NCBI GenBank assembly: GCA_910588965.1
Contig: CAJUSO010000001.1
Coordinates: 62,001 to 126,000, forward strand
DNA length: 64,000 nucleotides
Direction: 5' to 3'
Origin: an uncultured Lachnospiraceae bacterium
Lineage (GTDB): Bacteria; Bacillota; Clostridia; Lachnospirales; Lachnospiraceae
Shown here: piece after piece, positions 28,126 through 36,723 of the stretch
How the letters are laid out: each line of letters opens with the position of its first letter
Position numbering within the stretch: position 1 is the stretch's first letter
Position numbers and translations under genes: made by a program
The notes under the pieces: model-generated
What the model saw: only the letters and a program-made list of their open reading frames with translations
The model's database searches: none
Told to the model about the DNA's origin: nothing

Positions 28126-28521
28126 TTAGAGGTTATCCTCTTTGCTATATTTGTTTAAATATTCTTTTAACTCTTCTGCATCCTTATCGCTTAGTTGTTG
28201 GCCTCCTGAAAAGGCAGATAAAAACCTTCCTAAGGAATTACCAAAAAAGTCTTTACAAAGCTTTCGGAGCCAAGAGGTGACATGTTCTTCGCGCTGGCAA
28301 GTGGGTGAATATAGATATTTTCTTTTGGACATATCTGCTTGCAGATATCCTCTATTTTGGAGGATAGTCAAAAATGTACTTAATGTTTGTTTCTTCCAGT
28401 TCTTCCCTTTCACGTTGTTAAAATATTCTAGTATTTCCTTAAAGCTCTTTTCACCTGGGTTATCCCAAAAGAACTCCATTAGTTCATATTCTGTCTCTGA
28501 CAATCCAAATTTTTTGTCCAT
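28126..28521 (-). CDS. BlaI/MecI-type transcriptional repressor
   Basis: 131 residues with the winged-helix fold of penicillinase repressors: GLSETEYELMEFFWDN at the start, KQTLSTFLTILQNRGYL as recognition helix and turn, and KRKYLYSPT as wing. A C-terminal dimerisation helix ends in an acidic tail. It should bind operator DNA as a dimer and be inactivated when a partner M56 protease is triggered. It sits between two such proteases on the minus strand, 7 bp after copy B. The promoter upstream of copy B is the likely target, giving autoregulation. The name blaI is not implied, since no beta-lactamase is present. Confidence 0.88.
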   Translation of the reverse strand: MDKKFGLSETEYELMEFFWDNPGEKSFKEILEYFNNVKGKNWKKQTLSTFLTILQNRGYLQADMSKRKYLYSPTCQREEHVTSWLRKLCKDFFGNSLGRFLSAFSGGQQLSDKDAEELKEYLNKYSKEDNL

Positions 28522-28528
28522 AAGCCTC

Positions 28529-29845
28529 CTATTCGTGTGGGCAAGTTACCCAAGATTCTGTATAATATTTATCATAGCTAACAATCTTGCCGCAGATAAT
28601 GCATCTTTTAGCATGATAATAATCCCTTCGGCAACCATTTCCAACTTTTGTATGCACCCTTCTTGTTCCATTTACATATTCATGGATGCATATAGCTCTA
28701 GTTTCTATATCTTCACAAGGATATTGTATTCCATTTTCATCAATAAAATAATCTTCATAGGGTGTATTAGCCGAAATAGATGTCTCTAAAAGGAATTCTT
28801 CTTCTGATTTGTAAGAAAAAGTATCACCACTTTCTATCTGCATTTCATTTGCACCTGCATATGCAAAGGTAGAACCAAGTCCTAAGCTTAACATAATGCT
28901 TCCAATAGCTACAGCCATCCCAAATTTACATTTTTTACCTTTCATAATCTTATCAATTCTCCTTTGTATTTGTTTGCTTGCATTCCCCATAAAGCTTAAG
29001 GTGAATAAATCAGATAATATGTTTTTCCTTCGCGATAGTTCGATTAATAATTCGCAGTAAGCAAACTTCTCCACATCAGGCAGCATCTCAAGTGTAGTCT
29101 CATCGCTATAAAGTTCATTGCACATCTTAAAGAAATACAAGAAGAAATAATAAAATATATTATACCAGTGCATAGCTAACATTATGCAGACAATGAGGCT
29201 AAAGAAAGAATCTTTATGCCGGATATGGGCAAATTCATGTCCCAAAACCATATGGAGTGCTTTCTTTGTTTTTGGCAAATCATCAGGTATTACTATCACT
29301 GGATGGAAAATGCCAAATGTAAAAGGGCCAGAGACTCTGGAGGATTTTATGAACAAAACATCCTGTGTAATCTGCATTTGCTTTTTTGTCTTATTAAATT
29401 GCCAAACTTCCTGTTTCGACAACGGCAGGATTAAATTATTCCTGATTGCATGCCTCAGCTTGAAATACCGGTTGCATTGGAGGGCAATATACAGGAGGGA
29501 AATAAAAGCCATGCACGTTGAAGCGGTTAATAAAATCTTTTGGCAGGCGGAAAATATAAACGTATTTTCCTGGTTTACTATCATATAGGTCTTGTCTATA
29601 ACCCCTTCTATATCTCTTGCCAGGGAAGCAGGCATTATCCCAGTATCTAAAAACAGCTTGCAAAAGAGATACCGAAAAAGCGGGAGAGGAAATAAGAAAA
29701 ACGGAATAACCAGCATATTTAAGTTACGCAGCCATTTTGCTTTAAATTCCAAAAAGTACAGCCCATATGCAATAAGCCAGAAAAGAAAGGCCAAAGTCCC
29801 GGATAAAGACATAACCAAAAGCACATTTATAATTGTTCTCACCAT
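28529..29845 (-). CDS. BlaR1-like M56 family membrane metallopeptidase (copy B)
   Basis: 438 residues, a close paralogue of copy A over its whole length, including the N-terminal block ending VMSLSGT and YFLEFKAKWLRNL. The zinc motif HEFAHIRHKD starts at H203. The late transmembrane helix is followed by an extracytoplasmic tail with the same Cys/His pattern (C-I-I-C-G near the end, then C-P-H-E). No penicillin-binding domain is present, so the signal sensed is unlikely to be classical beta-lactam acylation. It is first gene of the copy B - blaI-like - copy A operon, behind a perfect sigma-A promoter. GAGGG directly abuts the ATG, so a GTG start one codon later is also possible. Confidence 0.85.
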   Translation of the reverse strand: MVRTIINVLLVMSLSGTLAFLFWLIAYGLYFLEFKAKWLRNLNMLVIPFFLFPLPLFRYLFCKLFLDTGIMPASLARDIEGVIDKTYMIVNQENTFIFSACQKILLTASTCMAFISLLYIALQCNRYFKLRHAIRNNLILPLSKQEVWQFNKTKKQMQITQDVLFIKSSRVSGPFTFGIFHPVIVIPDDLPKTKKALHMVLGHEFAHIRHKDSFFSLIVCIMLAMHWYNIFYYFFLYFFKMCNELYSDETTLEMLPDVEKFAYCELLIELSRRKNILSDLFTLSFMGNASKQIQRRIDKIMKGKKCKFGMAVAIGSIMLSLGLGSTFAYAGANEMQIESGDTFSYKSEEEFLLETSISANTPYEDYFIDENGIQYPCEDIETRAICIHEYVNGTRRVHTKVGNGCRRDYYHAKRCIICGKIVSYDKYYTESWVTCPHE

Positions 29846-29877
29846 CCCTCAAACGTCTGTCCCAGTTATCTTAATAC

Positions 29878-29906
29878 ATTATATTTACTTTCGCCAAATT
29901 TGTCAA
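29878..29906 (-). promoter_or_regulatory. Consensus promoter of the M56-BlaI operon
   Basis: On the minus strand TTGACA, 17 nt, TATAAT, an exact consensus, about 30 bp before the copy B start. A repeated TTTGTC (29898-29903 and 29909-29914, plus strand) overlaps the -35 box and is a candidate repressor site. Confidence 0.8.
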
Positions 29907-30190
29907 TATTTGTCGAATATATAATATGGAAGAATCTTCCAATTAATTCAAAGTTAAATGCCAAGATTGGTAAAATCAATAAAAATATAGTAAAATAAAC
30001 GATAAAATATAGAACATATATAACAAAAACTTGTGTAATCAATGGTTTGGAAAACTTGATTTTTGCAAGAAGTTTTATAGGTTGTCCTAAAAGGCGCTAG
30101 AAGTTGGATTGGATAGAGAAAATTGTACAAGATTGGGGATCTGGGAAGCCATCCCAATAGATTCGTCATTTTTGGGAAAAAATTCGACAT

Positions 30191-30224
30191 ATTGTACTAA
30201 AGTTGCTACTGATTTTAGTACAAT
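30191..30224. promoter_or_regulatory. Inverted-repeat operator, copy 1
   Basis: ATTGTACTAAA and TTTAGTACAAT are perfect complements with a 12-nt spacer. The centre-to-centre distance is 23 bp, so both arms lie on nearly the same face of the helix. It ends 56 bp upstream of the -10 box at 30281-30286 (TATAAT). A regulator dimer such as the nearby LytTR protein could bind here; that link is inference. Confidence 0.7.
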
Positions 30225-30292
30225 AGTAACAAAATTGTAATTTGGTGTAAATTTATCTGTATTTTTCGTCCACAATATGTTATAATCTTTAT

Positions 30293-30372
30293 AAGTTGAA
30301 CCATATTCAGTGCAGGATGATTAGGGTTAGTTTTACACATGATAAAGGCGCTGGGTATGGCTCTTCTTTTTT
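30293..30372 (+). ncRNA. Putative small RNA, copy 1
   Basis: TATAAT at 30281-30286 predicts a start near 30293. A 16-nt arm at 30298-30313 pairs with 30348-30363 (one A-C mismatch, several G-U pairs) around a 34-nt loop, followed by a T-rich tail to 30372. No open reading frame of note lies inside. Compared with copy 2, some stem positions differ while pairing is largely kept. Confidence 0.6.
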
Positions 30373-30599
30373 GTTAAAGTATTCCCGTGGGCAATGGGCC
30401 AAGCAGCCACGCTTGTGCGGATATTTGGCTTCTTCTTAAAAACTTATAACTCTTGGCAGGTAAGGGTCAAGTAATGGCTCCCGAATTGCCGTAGATTCTA
30501 TATAAGCGGAAGGTAAAGAAACTAAAATCAAGTGAAAGGTATGATGAAAGAAAGAAGTTATTGGAAACGCCAGCTGTATCAAAACCCAAAATTCGACAT

Positions 30600-30633
30600 A
30601 TTGTACTAAAGCCTCTAATGATTTTAGTACAAT
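30600..30633. promoter_or_regulatory. Inverted-repeat operator, copy 2
   Basis: The same two 11-bp arms as in copy 1, unchanged, with a 12-nt spacer whose sequence differs. The TATAAT box is at 30690-30695, again 56 bp beyond the right arm. Confidence 0.7.
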
Positions 30634-30701
30634 AGTAACAAAAATGTAATTTAATGTAAATTTATCTGTATTTTTCTTTTATAATATGATATAATCTCTT
30701 T

Positions 30702-30784
30702 AAGTCGAACCATATTCAGTGCATAAGATGAAATGTGATTTAGTTTTACAGATGATAAGGGCACTGAGTACGGTTCTTCTTTTT
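30702..30784 (+). ncRNA. Putative small RNA, copy 2
   Basis: A predicted start near 30702 follows TATAAT. The arms 30707-30722 and 30761-30776 pair at 15 of 16 positions around a 38-nt loop, then a T-tract follows to 30784. The loop differs from that of copy 1 more than the stem does. Confidence 0.6.
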
Positions 30785-30886
30785 GCGGCAAACTTATCTT
30801 GGGGGTGAAATATCGCTGTATTTTACTTGGCGAGATTCCCGTCTATTACTTGTTTAAAGAAATAAGATTCCATGCCAAAAGATATG

Positions 30887-31339
30887 CTAGCTCCGTGGTT
30901 TCGTACCAAAAAAGTGAGAGAAAGCAATTATGACCTGAGGGGCATAAGTACGGCTCATATGGATTTTGGTATTATCTGTAAGTATAATATCATTGTCGTA
31001 GATGCTTTTGATTTTACGGATGGACACAATACAGCTTTTGTTGCATTTTACAAATTCAGCATGCGGCAAATACTTCAGTTCATGGTTTAAGGAACCGTAT
31101 TTTTGGTGGATATTGGAATCCGTGTGGATGGTAATGGTATGTTTGTTAATCTCCAAATAGAAAATATCCCCAATGGGTATTTTGGACATAGAGTTCTTTG
31201 TCTTGCAAATGTATTCTTGCTGCATATTGGTGTAGGATTGAAGCGCCTGGAACAGGCCTGGTTTCCCATAACATTTGATAAAAGCAGACAGGTGTGCTTC
31301 TAAATTCTTATCGGACAGAAGTTCTTGCAGCCAATTCAT
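30887..31339 (-). CDS. Stand-alone LytTR DNA-binding protein
   Basis: 150 residues. A short helical N-terminus (about 45 residues) is followed by one LytTR domain to the end: IGDIFYLEINKHTITIHTDS, then FVKCNKSCIVSIRKIKSIY and TKIHMSRTYAPQVIIAF, the usual beta-rich DNA-binding fold of AgrA/VirR-type regulators. No receiver domain is attached, so it acts without its own phosphorylation site. LytTR proteins typically bind pairs of short motifs spaced by one to two helical turns upstream of promoters. Two such paired elements are 250-700 bp away. The ATG at 31339 follows AAGGAGA. No partner membrane protein (LtdI/LytTR-inhibitor type) is seen next to it. Confidence 0.85.
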   Translation of the reverse strand: MNWLQELLSDKNLEAHLSAFIKCYGKPGLFQALQSYTNMQQEYICKTKNSMSKIPIGDIFYLEINKHTITIHTDSNIHQKYGSLNHELKYLPHAEFVKCNKSCIVSIRKIKSIYDNDIILTDNTKIHMSRTYAPQVIIAFSHFFGTKPRS

Positions 31340-31509
31340 TTTTATCTCCTTAAATCATGGTAATTGCTGTTTTATCGTTTGTATTTGTAAAGATATATCC
31401 TAAATAATAAATAAAGGCCAAGCCGCCGCCAGGGGAGCCTAGAGGCCTAGAGGGTTTCCTTGGAGTATGCCTTATATTATCATAAATCCATAGTGCAGTA
31501 AATTATATT

Positions 31510-31872
31510 TTGGGACAAATTGCCAGAAGTGTTTGGAAACATGCCAGATATGATGGAGGGGCATCCTACTTATCTTTGGGGGTTCCGTCAGATTTTGATG
31601 CCTTTGATTTAGGAACAAATTTTTGTGAGGTTCCTGAATTGGCGAGAGATACATGGTGGGGTTCTGCCTGTGGATCCAAAAAGCCTGCGCAGGTAATCGG
31701 GCTGGAATCTGGGCAATCCAGAACGTCTATTGGCACGGGTGCGTGTGCTGGGCATATCCGTCTGTGGGATAGGATGATTCGCCAGAGGGGTTCCCCCGTT
31801 ATCGTGGGAATTTCCATTGCCCAGGAGGGAAAGGATTCTGATAAAAGATGTTATCATCTTGGGGTAAGATAG
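31510..31872 (+). other. Isolated open frame of uncertain status
   Basis: A 120-codon frame opening with TTG, free of stops, GC-richer than its surroundings, and without a ribosome-binding site. The opposite strand is also open over most of it. No family is recognised. It may be the remains of a foreign gene or non-coding. The rest of 31340-32629 holds no convincing gene; 32290-32545 contains short, broken coding-like stretches. Confidence 0.3.
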
Positions 31873-32001
31873 GGTAGGCATTATCTGGAAAAAGTGAGCA
31901 TTTTTACTTCTGATACCTTGCTGGCAGCGTGTTTAATTGGCATAGTAGCCAAAAATTGGAGAACCGTCTGCAAATTTTTGGCTAAAATTTTAGCTAAGTT
32001 A

Positions 32002-32029
32002 TTGACAATTATAGAGAATCTGTTAAACT
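32002..32029 (+). promoter_or_regulatory. Possible upstream promoter of the RADAR operon
   Basis: TTGACA (exact) with TAAACT (4/6) after 16 nt. It lies 600 bp before the first operon gene, so it could instead drive a short transcript. Confidence 0.35.
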
Positions 32030-32546
32030 AAAAATAGTGTGAGAGTTTTTCGAACATATTTTCGAGGTATTTGCTGTATGGTGAAGGTGCAGCAGCATGT
32101 GGCCATATGGATTTGGAAGCGTCCCTATAGGAATGGGAAGCATAATCCAAGTTTTTGGAATTTTTAAAGGTTTTCAACTGCCAGTTACTTCCCAATTTAG
32201 GATGTGATTTTGCCAGATGTAAAAAGGTATTCCCCTTTTTGTATAGAATTTGGTTTTCTGGTGAAATTATTACAATGCCCATGTTAGTTTAGGAGAGAGG
32301 AGAGATAGTGGAATGTGTCTTTTGGGCGTAAATCAGATTGAAGGTTTGGGCTTTGCGGAAGGGCAAGGCCTTTTGTAGTGTCCAAAAATCTGCAGAAGGT
32401 ATTCTCTTGGTACAATTGGTCGTTATCTGCACGCGTTTCAGAAGAGGAAGGAGGGACATTGAGTGGACAAGCTATTACTTCTTCTGTAGGGGGATGCTTA
32501 GGTATTATTATGTAAAAAAGAAAGGAGAAGGTAGTGGGATTTAAAC

Positions 32547-32600
32547 TATAATGTATGAATAGAGTAGAAGTTTTAAGATTTTCTCATATGATAATCATAT
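32547..32600 (+). promoter_or_regulatory. -10 box and palindrome just upstream of the RADAR operon
   Basis: TATAAT is at 32547-32552 without a good -35 box. A perfect 15-bp palindrome, ATATGAT-A-ATCATAT, is at 32586-32600, between it and the first start codon at 32630. A missing -35 with a nearby palindrome suggests an activator- or repressor-controlled promoter. Confidence 0.4.
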
Positions 32601-32629
32601 AACATATAGATGGACTACCGGGTACAGAG

Positions 32630-33913
32630 ATGAAAGGATTTCGGAATATTTGCTTTATCCATTCAATAGAAGATTCCTATGATGTTTGTTATTTAAAGCA
32701 GTTTTTTAAATGGATTGGTTTTTCATATTTTACATTTACGCCAGACACCATGGGGATTGGATTGGATATATTAAGAAAACCTGAAAACCAGGGCTTCGAT
32801 ATTATCGTAGGCTTGAATCAGGTGGCGCAGTGGAAGGATTCTTCTATCATTAGCCTGTTTGGGAATAGGCTTGTGATTTTGGCTAAGACGGATTGTCAAC
32901 AAAATAAAGATTTGTTGGATCAGCTTATCGACAAGATAAATATATCCATTTTAAAAGGCTGCCATAGTAGGATTTTGAAGGAATTGGCTCAGATTTATCG
33001 GGATAACCAAATGGTGAAAGTTATGTATGAGTATACAACTATCCTGATGGAGTCAATGGATGATGCATTTTTTTCAAATGTACGCCAATTGGTTCAAAAG
33101 GCGCTGCATCAGGTTAACAGCATGTTGGATGAAATGAGGCAGCCAGATTCGATGGTCGGATATGACATGATAGAATATGTGTTGTATGCGAAATATAGCT
33201 GCCAGAGGAAGATAAATGAACTTTACAAAATGAAGAAGTGGGTTCTTGAATATCCGGTGCCGAAGATGCTGGAAGACCTGGAAGAAATTTACCAATATGA
33301 CAAAGGGTTTTACAGGGTGGAATTCTTGAAGGCAAAAGTGGCGGAACAAAGCCTGATGCGTAAAGCCTATGCAAAATTATTCTACCATAATGCGATAAAT
33401 GCGTGTGGGGTGGATTTATGTAAAAGTTATCTATTTTATCAGCTGGGGAAATGGCTGGACAACAATAAACAGATTTATACTGCCGGGCAGGCTTATTACC
33501 GGGCATACCAATGTAATCCAGTGAATATGAAAGCCGTATTTAAATTGGTGGTAGATGCCAGGCGTAAAAAGGCAGTAGATTTAGAAAGGAAGTACTTGAG
33601 GCTGCTCATTAGGAACTGGGATGTATCGGAGACGTACAAAAGTTTCTTGCCTCTCATGGAACTGGAATATGGATATAAAGCCTATATGCTTCTGGACGAA
33701 TTAGAACGGACAGATATGCAGGATACACGTTTTTATTCTAAAGGGAAGGAGATTTTAGAATATACAAAGAATCTGCATGCGGAGGCAGGGGAAAACCATT
33801 TTATTAAGAGGTTATATAATAAGGATGATGAGGAAGAAATAAAAGGCATTGGCATGGCGATTGCTTGTAGGATGGATATAAAATGCCAAGAATTACAGCA
33901 TACAGGAAGATAA
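32630..33913 (+). CDS. Unrecognised protein, first gene of the RADAR operon
   Basis: 427 residues, not recognised. The first roughly 95 residues alternate strand and helix: NICFIHS, a helix YDVCYLKQFFKWIG, SYFTFT, FDIIVGLN, a helix, RLVILAKT. This is a Rossmann- or TIR-like alpha/beta layout without clear catalytic residues. From about residue 110 the rest is all-helical, with many Tyr, Lys and Leu, and looks like TPR-type repeats (for example residues about 270-345). No signal peptide or membrane helix. The stop is 23 bp before the rdrA start, so cotranslation or at least cotranscription is likely. Possible roles are phage-signal sensing or scaffolding for the RdrA/RdrB assembly; both are inference. 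The ribosome site is weak (AGAG). Confidence 0.8.
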   Translation: MKGFRNICFIHSIEDSYDVCYLKQFFKWIGFSYFTFTPDTMGIGLDILRKPENQGFDIIVGLNQVAQWKDSSIISLFGNRLVILAKTDCQQNKDLLDQLIDKINISILKGCHSRILKELAQIYRDNQMVKVMYEYTTILMESMDDAFFSNVRQLVQKALHQVNSMLDEMRQPDSMVGYDMIEYVLYAKYSCQRKINELYKMKKWVLEYPVPKMLEDLEEIYQYDKGFYRVEFLKAKVAEQSLMRKAYAKLFYHNAINACGVDLCKSYLFYQLGKWLDNNKQIYTAGQAYYRAYQCNPVNMKAVFKLVVDARRKKAVDLERKYLRLLIRNWDVSETYKSFLPLMELEYGYKAYMLLDELERTDMQDTRFYSKGKEILEYTKNLHAEAGENHFIKRLYNKDDEEEIKGIGMAIACRMDIKCQELQHTGR

Positions 33914-33936
33914 AGGATTAGAGATAGGAGATATAC

Positions 33937-36723
33937 ATGAAACCAAAGATAATAACGCTGCAGCATTTGTTGGAAAAAGGGATACATTATGAAAATCAGA
34001 AGGATTTTTCGGCATCCATTTATGCAAATGTCTATCAGGGGGCATTTGAGTCTGTGAAGCAGATTATGACAGATTATGAGAGGCACAGGAATGTAAAAGG
34101 AAGGAATATGGAGATTGCCAATGTGGTCTCTTTCGTGGGGCGTAGGGGGACAGGGAAATCTTCTTCCATGATGTCATTTCTGGAGGCGCTCCAAAATTAT
34201 AAATGGAAGCCAGATGGTAAAGAAAGTGAGAAAAAACTGGGAGATTCCCAGTTTTTTACTCTGGAATGTATCGATGCGTCCGCATTAGAAGAAGACGAAA
34301 GTATTTTTACGATTGTACTGGCCAACATGCTGTCCAAGATTGATGAATACAGCAAGGATAAAGAATACGATTTAAAGGAGTACCAGCGCCGTTCGTTGCA
34401 GATGAAGTTGGAAAAGATTTATAAAAATTACTGTTCTCTCACAGAGGTGAGGGCTTTGGAACAGGGGGAGTATTCTGCATACGAAAACTTAAAAAACTTG
34501 GCAAGCAGCCAAAGGATACGGACGCAATTTGAAGAATTGGTGAAGGAATGCCTGCAATATTTTTCTGCGCAGGATGGCTATTCTGCCCAAAAGACATACT
34601 TGGTGATTGCGGTTGATGATTTGGATATGGCTCATTATAATAAGCGCAAAGGGAAGCAAGGGCATTTGAACATACGCTCTTATGAAATTATGCGTTTGAT
34701 TTCAAAGTATTTTTCGGTTCCCAAAGTGATTGTGCTTACGGCCTATAACCATGCAAGCCTCTATGGGCAGTGCAGTGGCTTTTTTACAGGCAGTAATACC
34801 AGTAATTATAATGAGGTATATGAGAGCAAGGAATCCCTGGGGTTTGGTGCCCGCTTGGCCACAGAATTTATGGAGAAGGTCTTTGCCCCGGTATACCGCT
34901 TGTATATGCCGTCTTGGAAAAAATGGGATTATAATGGAAGGAATATCAAGGTTGACGTTGGTGAAACAGACAGGCCAGAAGATATATTTTTTCGTTTTTA
35001 CAAAGAGAAAAATAAACATATCTTTAGCGTTAAAAAATTGCTTCTGGTCATTTATGCAGAACGGACGGGGATTTATTATGACTGTGAAGGGAAGAAAAGG
35101 CATTTCCTGGAACCGGATTCTTTGCGGGATTTAAGTAATATCCTGCATTTGCTTTTAGAAGAAGAGGTGCAGGGATATAATGGGCAGGAATTGTATTTAC
35201 CGAAAAAGGGCGGGGAAATGGGGGAAGGGTTTAAGCGGATAATGGATGATTCCTATTTTCGTTTTATCCAAGAACGTATTTATTTGGAAGAGGAGAGGGA
35301 GTTGCTTTATAGTTTGCTGGAAAATCAGATTACCCGTAGGGGCGAGCAGATTATCCGGCTGATATCACCGGAAATAAAGCCATTGGGAAGGTCGGGTCGG
35401 CAAATCAGTAAATTGCTTAAGTCAGAGAGGAAGGAATTTTTCCAATATACATCAGAGGATTTCTATGGCCCTAGTTCATTGGAATCATTGATTGATTGGT
35501 GGGAGGACAACAGTGATGTGTCTTATAGTTATGCAGAATTGGTGCATAGCATTTACCATATGACCCGTTTAGAGGCTCCATATTCAAGGGGGCTGGTAGA
35601 ATGTATCCTGCAGTTTTTTTCGATATCGCTGGCTCAGATTTACTATGCGTATGAAGATTTAAAGAGGCAACTTGTACGGATTGAAGAAGAGGAAGAACAA
35701 GAAGAAGGGTGGATTTATATAAATACATATAGGAAATGGGGGTTAGGGCAAGCGGATTCCTTTACTGAAAATAGCAACGGCGCAGAGGTAATGGGAGAGA
35801 TTGAAAAGTATAACCAGCTGCTAAAGGGATTTATTGGAGATACTGTTTTGGGAAAATGGACGGAGTATTATTTTCCAAAAGTATATATGAGCGGCATTAC
35901 GGAGAAATATTCTGTGGTAATAGGATGCTTTGATGGAATCTGGGAGGCAGAATTTAAAGTAGTAAGTTTATTTGAACATGATCCTACAAAAGATGATATA
36001 AAAAATATGATAGAAGAGTGCGTTTTCTTGATGATGATGTATCCGGATTTATTAAAGTGGAAAAAGCTTCAGCTGGAAATCCGGCATAAAGCGGATGGGG
36101 ATGGAATTAGGGGGATAGAGATTTTCCATAATGGAGAAGTGAGGTTTGAATTAAGTGCGTTTATTACATGTTCCATTTTTTATCCATATTATCTAGGAAA
36201 AATAGAACAATTGCTTTTGGATTCTTTTCAAGAGGGGGTAGGCGATAATTCTTCTGAAAAAGCATTTAAGAAAGACACTAAAGGTATGATTAGTGTTGTA
36301 TTTAATGGGTTGTGGCAGCAATATTATGGATGGGATAAGAAATATGGGAACATGATTTTACCCATACAGCATTTTGACACAATGTATAATCTTATCAAGC
36401 ATTTGTTCCAAGAAGGGAAAGCGGCAAATGAGTATGCTGTGAATTTGGATGAAAAAGGCGTATTTTTCAGGGAGTTTTGCCTTATGGCCGATAACTTTGG
36501 GAAGCATCTGAAGAAAATGGACGACTATTATTGTTTGAAAGACGAAAGGAGTTTTCTGAATAAGTTTGAAAAATGCCCCTACTTTGGACTTTTAAAAAAC
36601 GTAGGGTCTAAGGAATATATTGAGGATTATATCAAGAACATTGCCATTTCTGTCTATAACCATCGTATGATGGGGTTTAGCCCAGATGACAAAAAGGGAA
36701 TGGATGGTGTGGGAGATGCTTAA
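33937..36723 (+). CDS. rdrA: RADAR ATPase RdrA
   Basis: 928 residues, the size expected for RdrA, the ATPase of the RADAR anti-phage system, which assembles into rings and works with the RdrB deaminase. The P-loop is GRRGTGKSS at residues 68-76, preceded by a hydrophobic strand. Walker B is LVIAVDDLDMAH with acidic residues D227-D228. The long C-terminal part (about 400-928) has no other motif I recognise and is helical and aromatic-rich. Assignment rests on the P-loop STAND/KAP-like N-terminal half, the length, and above all on the deaminase gene directly after it. A generic KAP-type NTPase would be the alternative. The start ATG follows AGGAGAT. It overlaps rdrB by about 20 bp. Confidence 0.82.
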   Translation: MKPKIITLQHLLEKGIHYENQKDFSASIYANVYQGAFESVKQIMTDYERHRNVKGRNMEIANVVSFVGRRGTGKSSSMMSFLEALQNYKWKPDGKESEKKLGDSQFFTLECIDASALEEDESIFTIVLANMLSKIDEYSKDKEYDLKEYQRRSLQMKLEKIYKNYCSLTEVRALEQGEYSAYENLKNLASSQRIRTQFEELVKECLQYFSAQDGYSAQKTYLVIAVDDLDMAHYNKRKGKQGHLNIRSYEIMRLISKYFSVPKVIVLTAYNHASLYGQCSGFFTGSNTSNYNEVYESKESLGFGARLATEFMEKVFAPVYRLYMPSWKKWDYNGRNIKVDVGETDRPEDIFFRFYKEKNKHIFSVKKLLLVIYAERTGIYYDCEGKKRHFLEPDSLRDLSNILHLLLEEEVQGYNGQELYLPKKGGEMGEGFKRIMDDSYFRFIQERIYLEEERELLYSLLENQITRRGEQIIRLISPEIKPLGRSGRQISKLLKSERKEFFQYTSEDFYGPSSLESLIDWWEDNSDVSYSYAELVHSIYHMTRLEAPYSRGLVECILQFFSISLAQIYYAYEDLKRQLVRIEEEEEQEEGWIYINTYRKWGLGQADSFTENSNGAEVMGEIEKYNQLLKGFIGDTVLGKWTEYYFPKVYMSGITEKYSVVIGCFDGIWEAEFKVVSLFEHDPTKDDIKNMIEECVFLMMMYPDLLKWKKLQLEIRHKADGDGIRGIEIFHNGEVRFELSAFITCSIFYPYYLGKIEQLLLDSFQEGVGDNSSEKAFKKDTKGMISVVFNGLWQQYYGWDKKYGNMILPIQHFDTMYNLIKHLFQEGKAANEYAVNLDEKGVFFREFCLMADNFGKHLKKMDDYYCLKDERSFLNKFEKCPYFGLLKNVGSKEYIEDYIKNIAISVYNHRMMGFSPDDKKGMDGVGDA

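Larger units (their letters stand above)
30179..30787 (+). repeat. Two copies of a roughly 200-bp promoter plus small-RNA cassette
   Basis: Copy 1 (30179-30372) and copy 2 (30588-30787) are highly similar throughout, 409 bp apart and in the same orientation. Each holds, in order, an 11-bp inverted repeat, a -10 box, and a long-stem hairpin followed by a T-tract. The DNA between them (30373-30587) is unrelated and shows no gene. Confidence 0.85.

Noticed and set aside
30179..30787. CRISPR array
   Set aside because: Only two long repeats, about 200 bp each and 409 bp apart, with internal promoter and hairpin features. No short regular repeat-spacer pattern exists anywhere in the window.
32028..32282. 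Minus-strand frame of 84 codons upstream of the RADAR operon
   Set aside because: No ribosome-binding site or homology; overlaps the candidate plus-strand promoter.
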